NCBI RefSeq assembly: GCF_013407595.1
Contig: NZ_JABEKX010000002.1
Span: 907,723-971,722 of the forward strand
Source of the DNA: Lacticaseibacillus absianus
Lineage (GTDB): Bacteria > Bacillota > Bacilli > Lactobacillales > Lactobacillaceae
Length of the DNA: 64,000 nt
Direction: 5' to 3'
Shown here piece by piece: positions 42,589 through 51,839 of the stretch (positions are counted from its first letter, which is position 1; every line of letters starts with the position of its first letter). Under the pieces are notes generated by a model. It was given only the letters and a program-made list of their open reading frames with translations, was not told the origin of the DNA and searched no databases. The position numbers were made by a program, and so were the translations under genes.

Positions 42589-44769
42589 ATGTGCCAATTC
42601 TGGTTTCTGCTCGTCTGGTGGTTACTGGGGTCCGGCCCTCAGCCCGTTCAAGCGGCTGAGATCCCCGGTTTCTACGATCCTGGCGCACCGCCTGATCTAT
42701 ACCCATTGGTCGATGGGCTCCACAACTTCGACTACACCCGCAACACCCCGACCCTCCCGGCGGTGACGCTGTGGAGCGGCCAGGGGTATCACACCTTCAC
42801 CGCCGGCGAGCAGACCTTGGGCTACGCCCGCAAAACGCTGCAGCAACAGGGGGCGAACGTCTTAGTCACCCTCGATCTGCTCGGGGCCGCGGCCCCACCG
42901 CCAGCTGTGGATCTCCTCCTCGTGGTCGACCCAGACGTTGCGCTCAGCCAGCTCGGCGCGACGTTTGAGGTGTTGCGTGACCTGACCACGCTCGATCTGC
43001 GGGTGGGCGTGCTTCGCGCCGGCGACACAGGCGTGACCTTGCCGCTAACGTCTGCCCCCACCCTGTCAATGACCCTGCTGACAGCTGCTGCGGAGACGCC
43101 CCCTGCTCCCGCGCTCCCCGAGTGGCAAGACGCGGCCCTCGCTACCGCCCGAGCGCTTCTGAGCGCCCCCGACGCACGCCCGAATACACAACGGCTGATC
43201 TTCTCGCTCGGGACGACGGTCGGGCCACCGATCGCGTCAGGGGTGGCCGCAGGGTTAGCGACCGCCCAGATCACTTGGCGACCGCTCGGCCGGCTTGACC
43301 CGCTGACCCCGCCGCTCAGTGGCACCCCCGAGGCGGCGCTGGCCACGCGCGTGCTCGAAGCGCTGCAACAAGCCACCGTACAGCCACCAACGCCGATCGT
43401 GCTGCAAGAGATCCTCTCCGAGCGCGTGCTACGCCCCGGCAAAGTCACCGACGTTCAGCTCACCGCTTTGCAGCTGACGCCTGCGAGCCACACGGTGACG
43501 CCGACCACCACCAGTCGCGCCGATGCGCGCGTGACCTACACACCGACCGGTTTCGAGTTGCGTCTCCCGGCGCTCACAGCAATGGAAGGCCTCCGGATCC
43601 AATACCCGGTGTTCCTGAGCACGTACGCCGCCGATGGCACACCGGCACCGGTGACGACGCGCAGCACGCTAGCCATCGGTGCGTCCCAGTGGTCGCTGCC
43701 GCAGCCCGCGATCGCAACGACCCAAGCGATGGGCACAATCGCCTGGCACATCAAGTGGCCTGATTTTAACCCTTGGGAGGCGGATCGCGCCGTGACGTTG
43801 ACCCTAGCGCACCAGACTGCGACCGGCTGGCAACCAGACCAGACATTGACGACCGCCGGGCTCAACCACACGTTCACCGCGCCCCTGTATGCAGACAACG
43901 CCTCGCTCACTTACCGGATCCTGATCACTTACGCCGAGCCGACCGAGGTCCAATCGCTGACGACGGCACCCGACCGCTTCTCACTGACGTCCAGCACGCG
44001 CGAAGTCACCACGACGGCGGTGCCCTTACGTCTGCCGTACGTCCTCGCCGTTCACTACCCTGATCACAGCCCGTTGACGAAGCAACTGGTCACGATCACC
44101 CGGACCAACACCGGTGAACCGCCGATCACAAGGGCCACGACGCTCCAGGCCAACGGCCAGATCCTGGCAACGCCGCTCCCTTACGGCCGCTACCAGGTCG
44201 CGGTGGTCGCACCGAGCGGCTTCAGCGCGGCCCCCCTGGCCTTCACGGTCACTGCCCGCAACGGCGTGCTGGCCTTAACAAGCGACTTAGCTGAGCCGAC
44301 CCAGCTGATGCTCCAGCTCGACCCGTTTTGGCTCAGGCTCAACTTGACCCGTAGCGACGGCGCGGTCTGGCGACTGACAGACGCCCACGCGGCCAGCACG
44401 GACCAGTCCGCGCCTAACGCCTCATTCACCGGCCTGACTGCCGGCGACTACGTCCTGCAAGAAGTCACCGCACCGGCTGATCAGCCGGGCCTGCAGGGGC
44501 AATTTCACTTCACGCTGACGCCCAACGGCGCACTGCGCGATCTTCGGTACAGCGGCACAGACCTGACCGAGGCGGCTTACCGGATGACGGCTACGCTGGG
44601 CACGGCCAATGCACTCACATTCACTCTGAACGCGCGCCCCGTCGCCCCTCTGCGCTGGCCGCAGACCGGTGGCTCGGCCGCGATCAGTTTCTGGGCTGGC
44701 CTGCTGACCCTACTACTGGCCACTTGCCTGCTGATCACTCGTTCGTTCACTAAAGGAGGTTCATTATGA
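42589..44769 (+). CDS. Sortase-anchored pilus tip/minor pilin with degenerate VWA domain
   Basis: 726 residues. Signal peptide (FWFLLVWWLLGSGPQPVQA), then a region resembling a von Willebrand A domain whose metal site reads DPDVA rather than DxSxS (about residue 110). The middle is beta-rich; two CnaB-like domains follow, the last with a proper E-box (YVLQEVTAP). C-terminus: sorting signal RWPQTGG, membrane helix and SFTKG tail. The Trp in place of Leu in the motif is unusual. Start ATG 42589-42591 is 8 nt after AAGGAG. First of three overlapping pilus genes. Confidence 0.85.
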   Translation: MCQFWFLLVWWLLGSGPQPVQAAEIPGFYDPGAPPDLYPLVDGLHNFDYTRNTPTLPAVTLWSGQGYHTFTAGEQTLGYARKTLQQQGANVLVTLDLLGAAAPPPAVDLLLVVDPDVALSQLGATFEVLRDLTTLDLRVGVLRAGDTGVTLPLTSAPTLSMTLLTAAAETPPAPALPEWQDAALATARALLSAPDARPNTQRLIFSLGTTVGPPIASGVAAGLATAQITWRPLGRLDPLTPPLSGTPEAALATRVLEALQQATVQPPTPIVLQEILSERVLRPGKVTDVQLTALQLTPASHTVTPTTTSRADARVTYTPTGFELRLPALTAMEGLRIQYPVFLSTYAADGTPAPVTTRSTLAIGASQWSLPQPAIATTQAMGTIAWHIKWPDFNPWEADRAVTLTLAHQTATGWQPDQTLTTAGLNHTFTAPLYADNASLTYRILITYAEPTEVQSLTTAPDRFSLTSSTREVTTTAVPLRLPYVLAVHYPDHSPLTKQLVTITRTNTGEPPITRATTLQANGQILATPLPYGRYQVAVVAPSGFSAAPLAFTVTARNGVLALTSDLAEPTQLMLQLDPFWLRLNLTRSDGAVWRLTDAHAASTDQSAPNASFTGLTAGDYVLQEVTAPADQPGLQGQFHFTLTPNGALRDLRYSGTDLTEAAYRMTATLGTANALTFTLNARPVAPLRWPQTGGSAAISFWAGLLTLLLATCLLITRSFTKGGSL

Positions 44770-46223
44770 TCCGACGACTCGCTTTTGCCCTGACGCTTCT
44801 GTTTCTCACCTTAGGGGCCCTGCCGCGGCTAGTCACCCACGCAGCCGCGCCGACCACGATCACCGTTGACCTAGTGCCCAAGCTGACCAGTACGCAGGGT
44901 CCGATCGTGAACTCCGGTGAGGCACTGCCCGCCTTGGACGCCTTACCAAGCGCCGACGCGACTTTTCAGGCCTATGACATCACCGCGCTTTTCAACCAGA
45001 CCCGTCAATCCACCAGCAACGTGGCCGCTTTGCTAACGATCAGCCACCACTGGGATGACTTGCGCACGTCGGGTCAACCGGTCGGGGCCCCAGTCTCGAC
45101 CGGCGATGACGGCATCGTCCGCTTTGCGACACTGCCGACGCAGTCAGACGGCCTGTACCGCGTCTATCTATTCGAGCAGACGGTCGTCGCCGCGGGTCAA
45201 CAAAAAGCCGTCCCGACGATCCTCGGATTGCCCCTCGAAGCCACGCCGCTACAATCGCAGTATCGGTTATACCCCAAGGTGGGCACGATGACCGCCGAAT
45301 TGCAAGTGGCGGGCCTAGAGCCGCTGACAGCCGGGCAGCTCACCAGTGTGCCCGCCGGGCTCAAGATCGAGGCGATCGCCCGCTTGACGCTACCTGGTGA
45401 CCTCGACGCGCAGGGGGATGGTCAATGGCACTACCGCCAGCTCGCGTTCGATCTACGCGCTGACGCAGGCCTGCGAATCATCCCCGACAGCATGCGCCTG
45501 AGCGTTGACGGTCAGGCACTGACCGTCCCGCTGACGGCACAGACCCTTGACGCGCAGACCCATCGGCTAACGATCGATCCAAGCATGACGGCGGCCTGGC
45601 GCCAATTGACCGAACAGGCCGGTCAGCCACTGACCCTTCATTACACGGTGATAGTGGTCCCTGACGCCCTTGCCTACCAGGACCTGACCACCACGTTCAT
45701 GGCGCACTTCCAGCTGGGGACAGACACGACGACGCTGACTGCGACCAGCGGGGCAGTCGAGTCCGGTGGCGCGGTCGTCACGACCATTGACGCCTTTGAC
45801 CAACGCCCGCTGGCCGACGCCCAGTACCTGCTCAGCCGCGCAGCCGACGATGGCACCGTCTACGCCCAACGCACCGCGACTGGGTTCCAGTGGGTGACCG
45901 AACCCGTTACGGCCACGACCTTCACGTCTGATCAGGCTGGTCAACTCACGCTGGCCGGCTTGGCCGCCGGGACCTACCAGCTCCAACAGACGCATGCGCC
46001 AGGCGGCTACGTGCGTCGCCAAGCCCCCACGCCCGTGACGATCGCGGTCGCGACACCTGGTCCTGCTGCGTTGACGCGCCTGACCATCCGCCAGGCGCCG
46101 GCCACTGGGGTCCCGCCGGCCACCGGGTCACTGGCGGCAGGGGCGCTAGTCATTTTGGGCCTCGCCTTCACCAGCGCTGGGCTGGCGCGTGCTGGCCAGC
46201 GCCGCAAGCATGCGGCGGCTTGA
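44766..46223 (+). CDS. Sortase-dependent major (backbone) pilin
   Basis: 485 residues. Signal peptide (LAFALTLLFLTLGALPRLVTHA), pilin motif YRLYPKV whose Lys links subunits, D2-type isopeptide domain (about 165-330) and a C-terminal CnaB domain whose E-box reads YQLQQTHAPGGY with Gln where Glu is normal. Sorting signal VPPATG, membrane helix and basic tail RRKHAAA. ATG overlaps the stop of the tip gene and has GGAGG 6 nt upstream. Backbone role inferred from the pilin motif. Confidence 0.87.
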   Translation: MIRRLAFALTLLFLTLGALPRLVTHAAAPTTITVDLVPKLTSTQGPIVNSGEALPALDALPSADATFQAYDITALFNQTRQSTSNVAALLTISHHWDDLRTSGQPVGAPVSTGDDGIVRFATLPTQSDGLYRVYLFEQTVVAAGQQKAVPTILGLPLEATPLQSQYRLYPKVGTMTAELQVAGLEPLTAGQLTSVPAGLKIEAIARLTLPGDLDAQGDGQWHYRQLAFDLRADAGLRIIPDSMRLSVDGQALTVPLTAQTLDAQTHRLTIDPSMTAAWRQLTEQAGQPLTLHYTVIVVPDALAYQDLTTTFMAHFQLGTDTTTLTATSGAVESGGAVVTTIDAFDQRPLADAQYLLSRAADDGTVYAQRTATGFQWVTEPVTATTFTSDQAGQLTLAGLAAGTYQLQQTHAPGGYVRRQAPTPVTIAVATPGPAALTRLTIRQAPATGVPPATGSLAAGALVILGLAFTSAGLARAGQRRKHAAA

Positions 46224-47013
46224 CCGCCTGACCTGGCTTTTGTTGGGGTTAGGGGTGCTCCTGCTGCTGTACGCACCGGTCGCCAGTGCGGTCAATGACC
46301 TGGTCACCCAGTACCGCTTGGCCCAAGACCGCACGCGAGCCAGTCAAAATGTTGCCCGCACCCGCGCCACCCAGCAGACGCGCAATGCGCAGCTGGCCGC
46401 CAACGGCCTAGTCCCTAACGCACCTGACTTCACCCAACGGTTCGCAGGTGCCGGCGACCTCACGGCTCATCTGATCGGCCACCTCGCCATCCCCCGACTC
46501 GGCCTTGCGATCCCGCTTTTCGACGCGACCACCCCTGCGCTTTTGGCCCAAGGGGCCGGCGTGGTGCCTGGGACCAGCTTTCCCCTCGGTGGGCCGAGCA
46601 CGCACAGTGTGATCGCGGCGCACAACGGCCTGCCGGGCCAGCCACTGTTCACCCATCTCGATCGCCTGCAGGTGGCCGATCGCTTCAGCGTGACAGTCGG
46701 CCCCCAGACGATGACCTACCGCGTGATCGCGCTGCAGGTGGTGCGCCCAGAGCAGGTCGATGCGGTGCGTTTGCGCCATGGACAGGACCTTGTCACGCTG
46801 TTGACCTGTACCCCGTTGATGCAAAACACCCACCGGCTACTGGTCACTGGCCGCCGCACCGCGACCACGCCAGCCACACAAGCGGCGACTCAGCACGCAC
46901 TGGCGAGGCGGCGGCAAACCGACTGGTGCTTGTTGCTTGGCCTGGTGATCACGGGTTGCACGCTGGGGGGCTTGGCGCTTCGAGCGCGCGCAGGCCACAC
47001 ACGGCGGCCATGA
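46210..47013 (+). CDS. srtC: Class C (pilin-polymerising) sortase
   Basis: 267 residues with membrane helices at both ends (LTWLLLGLGVLLLLYAPVA and LLLGLVITGCTLGGLAL), the class C topology. Catalytic His in IAAHNGLPG, Cys in LLTCTPL, Arg in HRLLVTGRR. The DPF/DPW lid motif common in class C sortases is not evident. Start ATG 46210-46212 overlaps the backbone pilin stop; no clear ribosome site, so coupled translation. Links the two pilins encoded upstream. Confidence 0.92.
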   Translation: MRRLDRLTWLLLGLGVLLLLYAPVASAVNDLVTQYRLAQDRTRASQNVARTRATQQTRNAQLAANGLVPNAPDFTQRFAGAGDLTAHLIGHLAIPRLGLAIPLFDATTPALLAQGAGVVPGTSFPLGGPSTHSVIAAHNGLPGQPLFTHLDRLQVADRFSVTVGPQTMTYRVIALQVVRPEQVDAVRLRHGQDLVTLLTCTPLMQNTHRLLVTGRRTATTPATQAATQHALARRRQTDWCLLLGLVITGCTLGGLALRARAGHTRRP

Positions 47014-47019
47014 GTTCGG

Positions 47020-47718
47020 TCACGGCTGCAACGCCCGGATCCGCTCAAATACCCGTGCTTCCGTCTGACGCGCCTCAAAGCTGGCCGTATGGATCGTGCT
47101 GTTCGGCCGACTCCGTTTGTCATACAGGCTAGCCGGCCAGTAGGCATAGGGACCGACACTATTAGCAACAAAGTTGGCGGTGAACCAGTAATCCTCCGCC
47201 AACGGCAAGCTTTCGTCGAAGCGCAGGGCCCCGATCGCGCTACGAGCAAACGCCTTGTTCCAGACGTACCCACCGATCTGGGTGCCGTGATGCGCAACTT
47301 GACCGAACATGGTCGCCTGATCGACCGTCTGCCATGCCAGTGCGCGCACCGGCGTGGTCCGAAACCACCGATACCCGACACTGACCGCGGTGACGCCTAA
47401 CGCGAACCCGTGCACGAGCGTCTCAACGAACGTCGGCGCTAACCGGTCGTCACCGTCAACAAAGGCGATCGCGTCGCCAGTCGCATGCGCCAGCCCGTAG
47501 TTACGGGCGGCGGAGACCCCTTGGTGCTGCCGTAAGGCGTAAAAGTGTGCCTCTGGGCGCTGTGCAGCAAACGCAGCCGCCTGTGCTGCGGTCCCGTCGG
47601 TCGACCCATCATCGACCAACCAGAGCTCAAAAGGCGCTGTCTGTTGCGTCAACGTGGCCAGCATCGGGCGCAGGTACGCCCCCAGCTGGTACGTTGGAAC
47701 CACTAAGGTGAGTTTCAT
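47020..47718 (-). CDS. Family 2 glycosyltransferase
   Basis: 232 residues, soluble GT-A fold: LTLVVPTYQLGAYLRPML, WLVDDGSTDGT, and the DXD motif in FVDGDDRLAP. Start ATG 47716-47718 is 7 nt after GGAGG. Convergent with the pilus operon (7-nt gap), so not part of it. Acceptor unknown; probably wall polysaccharide or protein glycosylation. Confidence 0.87.
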   Translation of the reverse strand: MKLTLVVPTYQLGAYLRPMLATLTQQTAPFELWLVDDGSTDGTAAQAAAFAAQRPEAHFYALRQHQGVSAARNYGLAHATGDAIAFVDGDDRLAPTFVETLVHGFALGVTAVSVGYRWFRTTPVRALAWQTVDQATMFGQVAHHGTQIGGYVWNKAFARSAIGALRFDESLPLAEDYWFTANFVANSVGPYAYWPASLYDKRSRPNSTIHTASFEARQTEARVFERIRALQP

Positions 47719-47827
47719 CACTTTTCCTCCGTTTTTCAGAAACCACTGGTCAGAATCGCCTCAAGTGTGTAAACTAATCATGATGATAATCAAACGTGAC
47801 CAATTGGTGACGTTGCAGGAGGCAATC

Positions 47828-48253
47828 ATGACCGAAGAACGAACACTGATATTAGTTAAACCCGATGGGGTCGCCGCGGGACACATCGGCGATGTGATCG
47901 CACGGCTCGAACGCCGACGGTTCACCATCGATGCGCTGAAACTGGTGCAGGCGACGCCCGATCAACTCGCACAGCATTACCACCAACTCGTCAATGAAGC
48001 CTTCTATCCTGGGATCGCCCGTTACATGCAGTCCGGGCCGATGGTGGCGATCGTGGCCTCGGGCGTGACGATCATCGACAGTGTACGCCTGATGACCGGG
48101 CCGACCGATCCGGCCGCCGCCGCTCCGGGAACGATCCGTGGCGACTGGGGCCGCGCATGGGGCCCAGGCCCGATCCAAAACGTCGTTCACAGCTCCGACA
48201 GCGTTGCCAGCGCTGAGCGAGAGATCGCCATCTGGTTCCCTGAATTGCGTTGA
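47828..48253 (+). CDS. ndk: Nucleoside diphosphate kinase
   Basis: 141 residues. Catalytic His within NVVHSSDSVASAEREI, the N-terminal RTLILVKPDGV and the GTIRGDWG loop. Equilibrates nucleoside triphosphates. ATG after AGGAGGCAATC. Patchily distributed among lactobacilli (general knowledge). Monocistronic; no clear terminator. Confidence 0.95.
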   Translation: MTEERTLILVKPDGVAAGHIGDVIARLERRRFTIDALKLVQATPDQLAQHYHQLVNEAFYPGIARYMQSGPMVAIVASGVTIIDSVRLMTGPTDPAAAAPGTIRGDWGRAWGPGPIQNVVHSSDSVASAEREIAIWFPELR

Positions 48254-48409
48254 TCTCAGGCGCTTAGGGCAGCCCTCACCGAAAGGGCGACCCATCAGCC
48301 ACCCCGAACCTTGCACCATCAAGGGCTGCTAGGTCACCGAACGTTCGCGCACCCGTCGGGCAGGAAAGCGGCTTTATTGAGATTTTTTTATGAACACAAG
48401 CGATTTCAC

Positions 48410-48438
48410 TAGACGCGTAACCGCATTCATGTTAAACT
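48410..48438 (+). promoter_or_regulatory. Candidate promoter of a short RNA
   Basis: -35-like TAGACG (48410-48415), 17 nt, -10 TAAACT (48433-48438) preceded by TGT (extended -10). Confidence 0.4.
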
Positions 48439-48444
48439 ATCCCT

Positions 48445-48536
48445 TGTCTTGTGTTATCCGTGCTAACGATCTCGCTTTGACAGACAATTTTTAGGGTGCA
48501 CCGCTCGATTCAGGGTCGAGCGGTGCACCTTTTTTG
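48445..48536 (+). ncRNA. Candidate small RNA of about 90 nt
   Basis: Between ndk and the 112-aa gene. A possible extended -10 promoter at 48410-48438 is followed by 50 nt of moderate GC sequence and a strong terminator (14-bp stem GGTGCACCGCTCGA / TCGAGCGGTGCACC then TTTTTT). The terminator is not explained by ndk, which ends 240 nt earlier. A 34-codon ORF (48390-48494) overlaps it but lacks a ribosome site. The stretch 48254-48389 holds nothing else I recognise. Confidence 0.35.
48495..48536 (+). terminator. Strong terminator upstream of the 112-aa gene
   Basis: GGTGCACCGCTCGA / TCGAGCGGTGCACC stem with a 7-nt loop and TTTTTT. Confidence 0.9.
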
Positions 48537-48644
48537 GTGGTCGGCCTCATTATACGCGTGCCGGTGCCAACTGGTGCAACATCTGCCTCGCGTTTTGCGG
48601 CCAATGCGCGTATACTCGCGGCAAGACCTAAGGAGGCGTTAGCC

Positions 48645-48983
48645 ATGCATGAGATCCCAGAATCAATGACCCAAGTCGCCGCGCTCGTCGAGGCGGCCAA
48701 GCGCAACGGGACTGATGCCGACCCGGACACGATCATCCGGCTCGGCTTGCAAAACTGGATCCAGGAGCTTCTCGACGAAGGCTTCGAAGGTGGTTATCTG
48801 ACGGCGCACCTGACTGAACACGGGCTACACATCACTGATCCTGTCGGGGCCACCGCTTACCAGGACACGACCACGATCGCGGCGGCGCTGGTGACCGACT
48901 TTCAGGCCGACGCACACCGGACATTGATGGCCGTTCAGACACAGATCCGCCACCTCATCACCACCCACCAGATCAAGTTCTGA
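48645..48983 (+). CDS. Hypothetical protein, 112 aa
   Basis: Not recognised. Soluble, mixed alpha/beta, with an N-terminal helix pair (MTQVAALVEAAKRNGTDADPD) and a His-rich C-terminus (IRHLITTHQIKF). ATG is 8 nt after AAGGAGG, with TATACT 34-40 nt upstream as a likely -10. No partner gene evident. Confidence 0.7.
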   Translation: MHEIPESMTQVAALVEAAKRNGTDADPDTIIRLGLQNWIQELLDEGFEGGYLTAHLTEHGLHITDPVGATAYQDTTTIAAALVTDFQADAHRTLMAVQTQIRHLITTHQIKF

Positions 48984-49116
48984 CCCTCAGATCGGCTTGG
49001 TGCGCACCCGCGACGCGCTTTTCGCGAGTGTTTTTGTGTGTGACGCCTGTCGAGTCGTCTCACTCGCTTTTTGGGTCACGCGCGACTACACTGAGGGCAT
49101 CTTAGGAGGCGATACG

Positions 49117-49734
49117 ATGACAAGTTTACCAAGACGGGACCCCTTGACGGATCCCTTGCTGACCCCAGAAAACAGCGTCCTGCTGGTGATCGACTACCAA
49201 CCCACTCAGATCGAATCGATCCAGTCGATCCCCCACCCGACACTGATCCGTCACATCACGATGACGATCCAGCTCGCCCAAGCCTTTGCGGTGCCGATCA
49301 TCGTGTCCACCGTCAATGTCGCGACTGGACGCAACCAAGATACGATCGCCCCGCTGCGCCAGGTCCTCGGCCCGACGGCCAGCTATGATCGGACCAGTAT
49401 CAACGCCTGGGAAGACCAGGGCTTCGTCAACGCGGTCCGCGCGACGAAGCGCACCCACCTGGTCATGGCTGCCTTATGGACCGAAGCCTGCCTGACCTTC
49501 CCGGCCCTGGACGCACTGCGGGAGCAGTACCACGTGCATCCGGTCGTCGACGCGGTTGGCGGGACCAGCGTGATCGCGCACGAGACCGCCTTGGGCCGGA
49601 TCGCGCAGGCCGGGGGTGAACTGGTCACGAACGCCCAGCTCGCCTGTGAGTGGCAGCGCGACTGGAACCGGACCGAGACGGTGCCCGATTTTGTTCGCCT
49701 GCTGCTCGCGAATGGTCAATTCGTTCAACTCTGA
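49117..49734 (+). CDS. YcaC-like isochorismatase-family hydrolase
   Basis: 205 residues. Cysteine-hydrolase fold with the Asp in SVLLVIDYQPTQ, the TSINAWEDQGFV segment typical of YcaC relatives and the nucleophile Cys in LWTEACLTFPALDAL. The usual catalytic Lys position appears as Arg-Thr-Ser. Substrate unknown. ATG after TTAGGAGGCGATACG. Confidence 0.87.
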   Translation: MTSLPRRDPLTDPLLTPENSVLLVIDYQPTQIESIQSIPHPTLIRHITMTIQLAQAFAVPIIVSTVNVATGRNQDTIAPLRQVLGPTASYDRTSINAWEDQGFVNAVRATKRTHLVMAALWTEACLTFPALDALREQYHVHPVVDAVGGTSVIAHETALGRIAQAGGELVTNAQLACEWQRDWNRTETVPDFVRLLLANGQFVQL

Positions 49735-49744
49735 GGGGAATGGC

Positions 49745-49773
49745 TTGCCGGCGTCCGATAGAACGCGTACAAT
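49745..49773 (+). promoter_or_regulatory. Promoter of the TMEM175-like gene
   Basis: -35 TTGCCG (49745-49750), 17-nt spacer, -10 TACAAT (49768-49773). Confidence 0.65.
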
Positions 49774-49798
49774 ACTTCCATCAATGGAGGTCACTTGT

Positions 49799-50680
49799 AT
49801 GGAGAAACTCAAAACGCGCCTGGACGCTTTTTCGGATGCGATCATCGCGATCATTATCACGATCATGGTGTTGAACATCCCCCCCGTCTTGCACGACAAC
49901 CTCAACAATTACCTCGCCTTGGGCAAAAGCGTCGGGATCTTCCTGATCTCGTTTCTGTTCGTGGCGAATATGTGGTACCAGCACGCCACCGCCTTTGCCG
50001 AGATCGAAACGATCACGTACCGGATCTTGCTGCTCGACCTCATCTTCCTCGCCCCGCTGTCCCTGATGCCGTTGATGACAGACATGATGGCGATCAACAC
50101 GACGCGCTGGTCCGTCCTGCTGTACGGCGGACTGCAGTTGCTCGTCAACCTCTTGTTTCGCCTGCTGGCCCGTGCGATCATTCACCACGAGTACACGGAC
50201 CGCGCCGAGATGAAGCGGGTGTACACCAAGATCTACGGCGACGCCAACCTCGCGTTGAGCGGTTGGAGCGCGATCGCCTTGGTCGTCGCGTATTTTCAGC
50301 CACATATCGCGATGCTGTTTTACCTCGCCTACCCGATCTTGATGTTCGTGCTGAGTGCCGACGCACGCCAGCAACTGTCCGATGCGGCCAGCTTGCCGGC
50401 TGAGCAGCAAAAGGACTATGAGTCGCTGTCCGCAGCAGGCCGGCGTGATTTTCGCAAGGCGCACCAAGCGATCATGACCGGCACCCCACCAACGGCCGCC
50501 CAGCCCAGCGCCGAGCCGTTACCGCGCAACTGGTCGAACTGGCTGGATCAAAACGTTGACCCCAAGCGCCGCCAGATGATCCGCACGCGCTTCGCGCAGT
50601 CCTCACCGGAACAGCAAGCGGAGATGCGCCGGTGGTTCGAGGCCTATAAGCACCTGCACGCCAAGCATCAGCGCCAATGA
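49799..50680 (+). CDS. TMEM175-family (DUF1211) potassium channel-like protein
   Basis: 293 residues. N-terminal channel domain of six membrane helices starting with the family motif RLDAFSDAIIAIIITIMVL (R-x-x-x-F-S-D), followed by a hydrophilic C-terminal extension (about 205-293) rich in Gln, Arg and Pro that is not part of the domain. Bacterial members form K+ leak channels. ATG is 8 nt after GGAGG. Confidence 0.9.
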   Translation: MEKLKTRLDAFSDAIIAIIITIMVLNIPPVLHDNLNNYLALGKSVGIFLISFLFVANMWYQHATAFAEIETITYRILLLDLIFLAPLSLMPLMTDMMAINTTRWSVLLYGGLQLLVNLLFRLLARAIIHHEYTDRAEMKRVYTKIYGDANLALSGWSAIALVVAYFQPHIAMLFYLAYPILMFVLSADARQQLSDAASLPAEQQKDYESLSAAGRRDFRKAHQAIMTGTPPTAAQPSAEPLPRNWSNWLDQNVDPKRRQMIRTRFAQSSPEQQAEMRRWFEAYKHLHAKHQRQ

Positions 50681-50694
50681 CCACGCAAGTGAAC

Positions 50695-50739
50695 AAGGCG
50701 TCTGACCCTCCCCAATCGTGGAAGGGCCAGACGCCTTTT
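50695..50739. terminator. Bidirectional terminator between TMEM175 and DUF1054 genes
   Basis: AAGGCGTCTG...CCCT / AGGG...CAGACGCCTT stem then TTTT on the plus strand; its right end contains the stop of the convergent DUF1054 gene. Confidence 0.85.
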
Positions 50740-51334
50740 ACTGACACAGTAACTGCTGGTATAGCGGCGCCAGCGCCTGCACCCGCGCCTGGACGTCGGC
50801 CCAGAGCTGCGTCGGATGATCGAACCATGAGCTGTCGGCTAGGTACGTTCGCCCGATCAGAAACTCCGCGCGCTTGACGGTCTCGAAGCGGTGAACCTGT
50901 GCATCGAATGCGCGCGCCGTCAGCGGGTGGGCCACCTTGTTCGTGTGGTCGCCGCTCAACTCGAATCCTGCCGGCAAACTGAGCGTTGGCGTGCGTAACG
51001 GCGCCAACGACCACGCGTGAGCTTTGCTCTCCCCAAGTAGGGCCAGCCACAGGAACAGGCGATCATCCCATAGCCCCAATTCAAGGTGCGGGACCATCTT
51101 ATATCCCCGGTGAGAGGCGGACAGGGCCAACCACGTGTCCGGCGGCGGAAACTTGTACCGCCTTAAGTGTTTGGCAATGTGGACTGTTTGGTCCGGCACG
51201 CCAGCAGCCGCCAACTGGGCCACCAGCTGCTGGCCAGCCTGCTCGAATTTGGGGTCAAGGTCACGGCGGATCAACGCCAGACGCCCGGGCAATGTCGGCG
51301 CTTCAAATACTGCAAAATCTTCACGTTCAAACAC
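50738..51334 (-). CDS. DUF1054 / UPF0637 protein (YktB-like)
   Basis: 198 residues. Characteristic segments: DFAVFEAPTLPGRLALIRRDLDPKF (part), HIAKHLRRYKFPPPDTWLA, GYKMVPHLELGLWDDRLF, and a C-terminal YLADSSWFDHP. Function unknown; a widespread Firmicutes family. Start is GTG 51332-51334, 7 nt after GGAG. Divergent from the yueI gene at 51384. Confidence 0.9.
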   Translation of the reverse strand: MFEREDFAVFEAPTLPGRLALIRRDLDPKFEQAGQQLVAQLAAAGVPDQTVHIAKHLRRYKFPPPDTWLALSASHRGYKMVPHLELGLWDDRLFLWLALLGESKAHAWSLAPLRTPTLSLPAGFELSGDHTNKVAHPLTARAFDAQVHRFETVKRAEFLIGRTYLADSSWFDHPTQLWADVQARVQALAPLYQQLLCQ

Positions 51335-51383
51335 CTGATCACTCCTATGCTATACTTGAGGCAAACTCTTCTGGAGGTCCCCC

Positions 51384-51833
51384 ATGGCAGATCAAGATGA
51401 TCTACAAACCCGTCTGAACAACCGTCTCTACGGCGCTCCGCAGACGAACCCGGACGAACGCCGGCATTACCTTGGCTCGTTGCGCGAGCGCGCAGCGCTG
51501 TTCATCACCAACGACGAGATGACAACGGCCGCGGCGCTGCCCGCAGTCAAGCGCGCGATCGCCACACATCGTGGTGACCCGCACTTCAAGCTCCTGCTGA
51601 ATGGCAAGCTCAGTCCCGCCCTCACGGCCCCGTTCATGGCCGCCGCTAACCAAGCCGACTTTCCGTTCACGCTAGTCAATGATGAGACCGCCAGCGAAGC
51701 CGCGACTGGCTGTGGGGCGCTGATCACCAGCGACCAGGCGATCGAGCAGTCAGAGATCCGTCTCACCACCACGCCACCCAAGCCGCAAGATCAGGATAAA
51801 CCGACAGGGTTCTTTGCGCGCTTCTTCGACTGA
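51384..51833 (+). CDS. yueI: YueI-family protein (DUF1694)
   Basis: 149 residues. Typical segments: LYGAPQTNPDERRHYLGSLRERA, FKLLLNGKLSPALTAPFMAAA and FPFTLVND. Function unknown. ATG preceded by GGAGGTCCCCC. A shorter relative is encoded at 59679-60059. A -10 TATACT lies at 51351-51356. Confidence 0.9.
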   Translation: MADQDDLQTRLNNRLYGAPQTNPDERRHYLGSLRERAALFITNDEMTTAAALPAVKRAIATHRGDPHFKLLLNGKLSPALTAPFMAAANQADFPFTLVNDETASEAATGCGALITSDQAIEQSEIRLTTTPPKPQDQDKPTGFFARFFD

Positions 51834-51839
51834 ACGGCG

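Noticed and set aside
48390..48494. 34-codon ORF ending at the terminator upstream of the 112-aa gene
   Set aside because: No ribosome site, no recognisable sequence, and a run this long is expected by chance. An RNA gene explains the terminator equally well.
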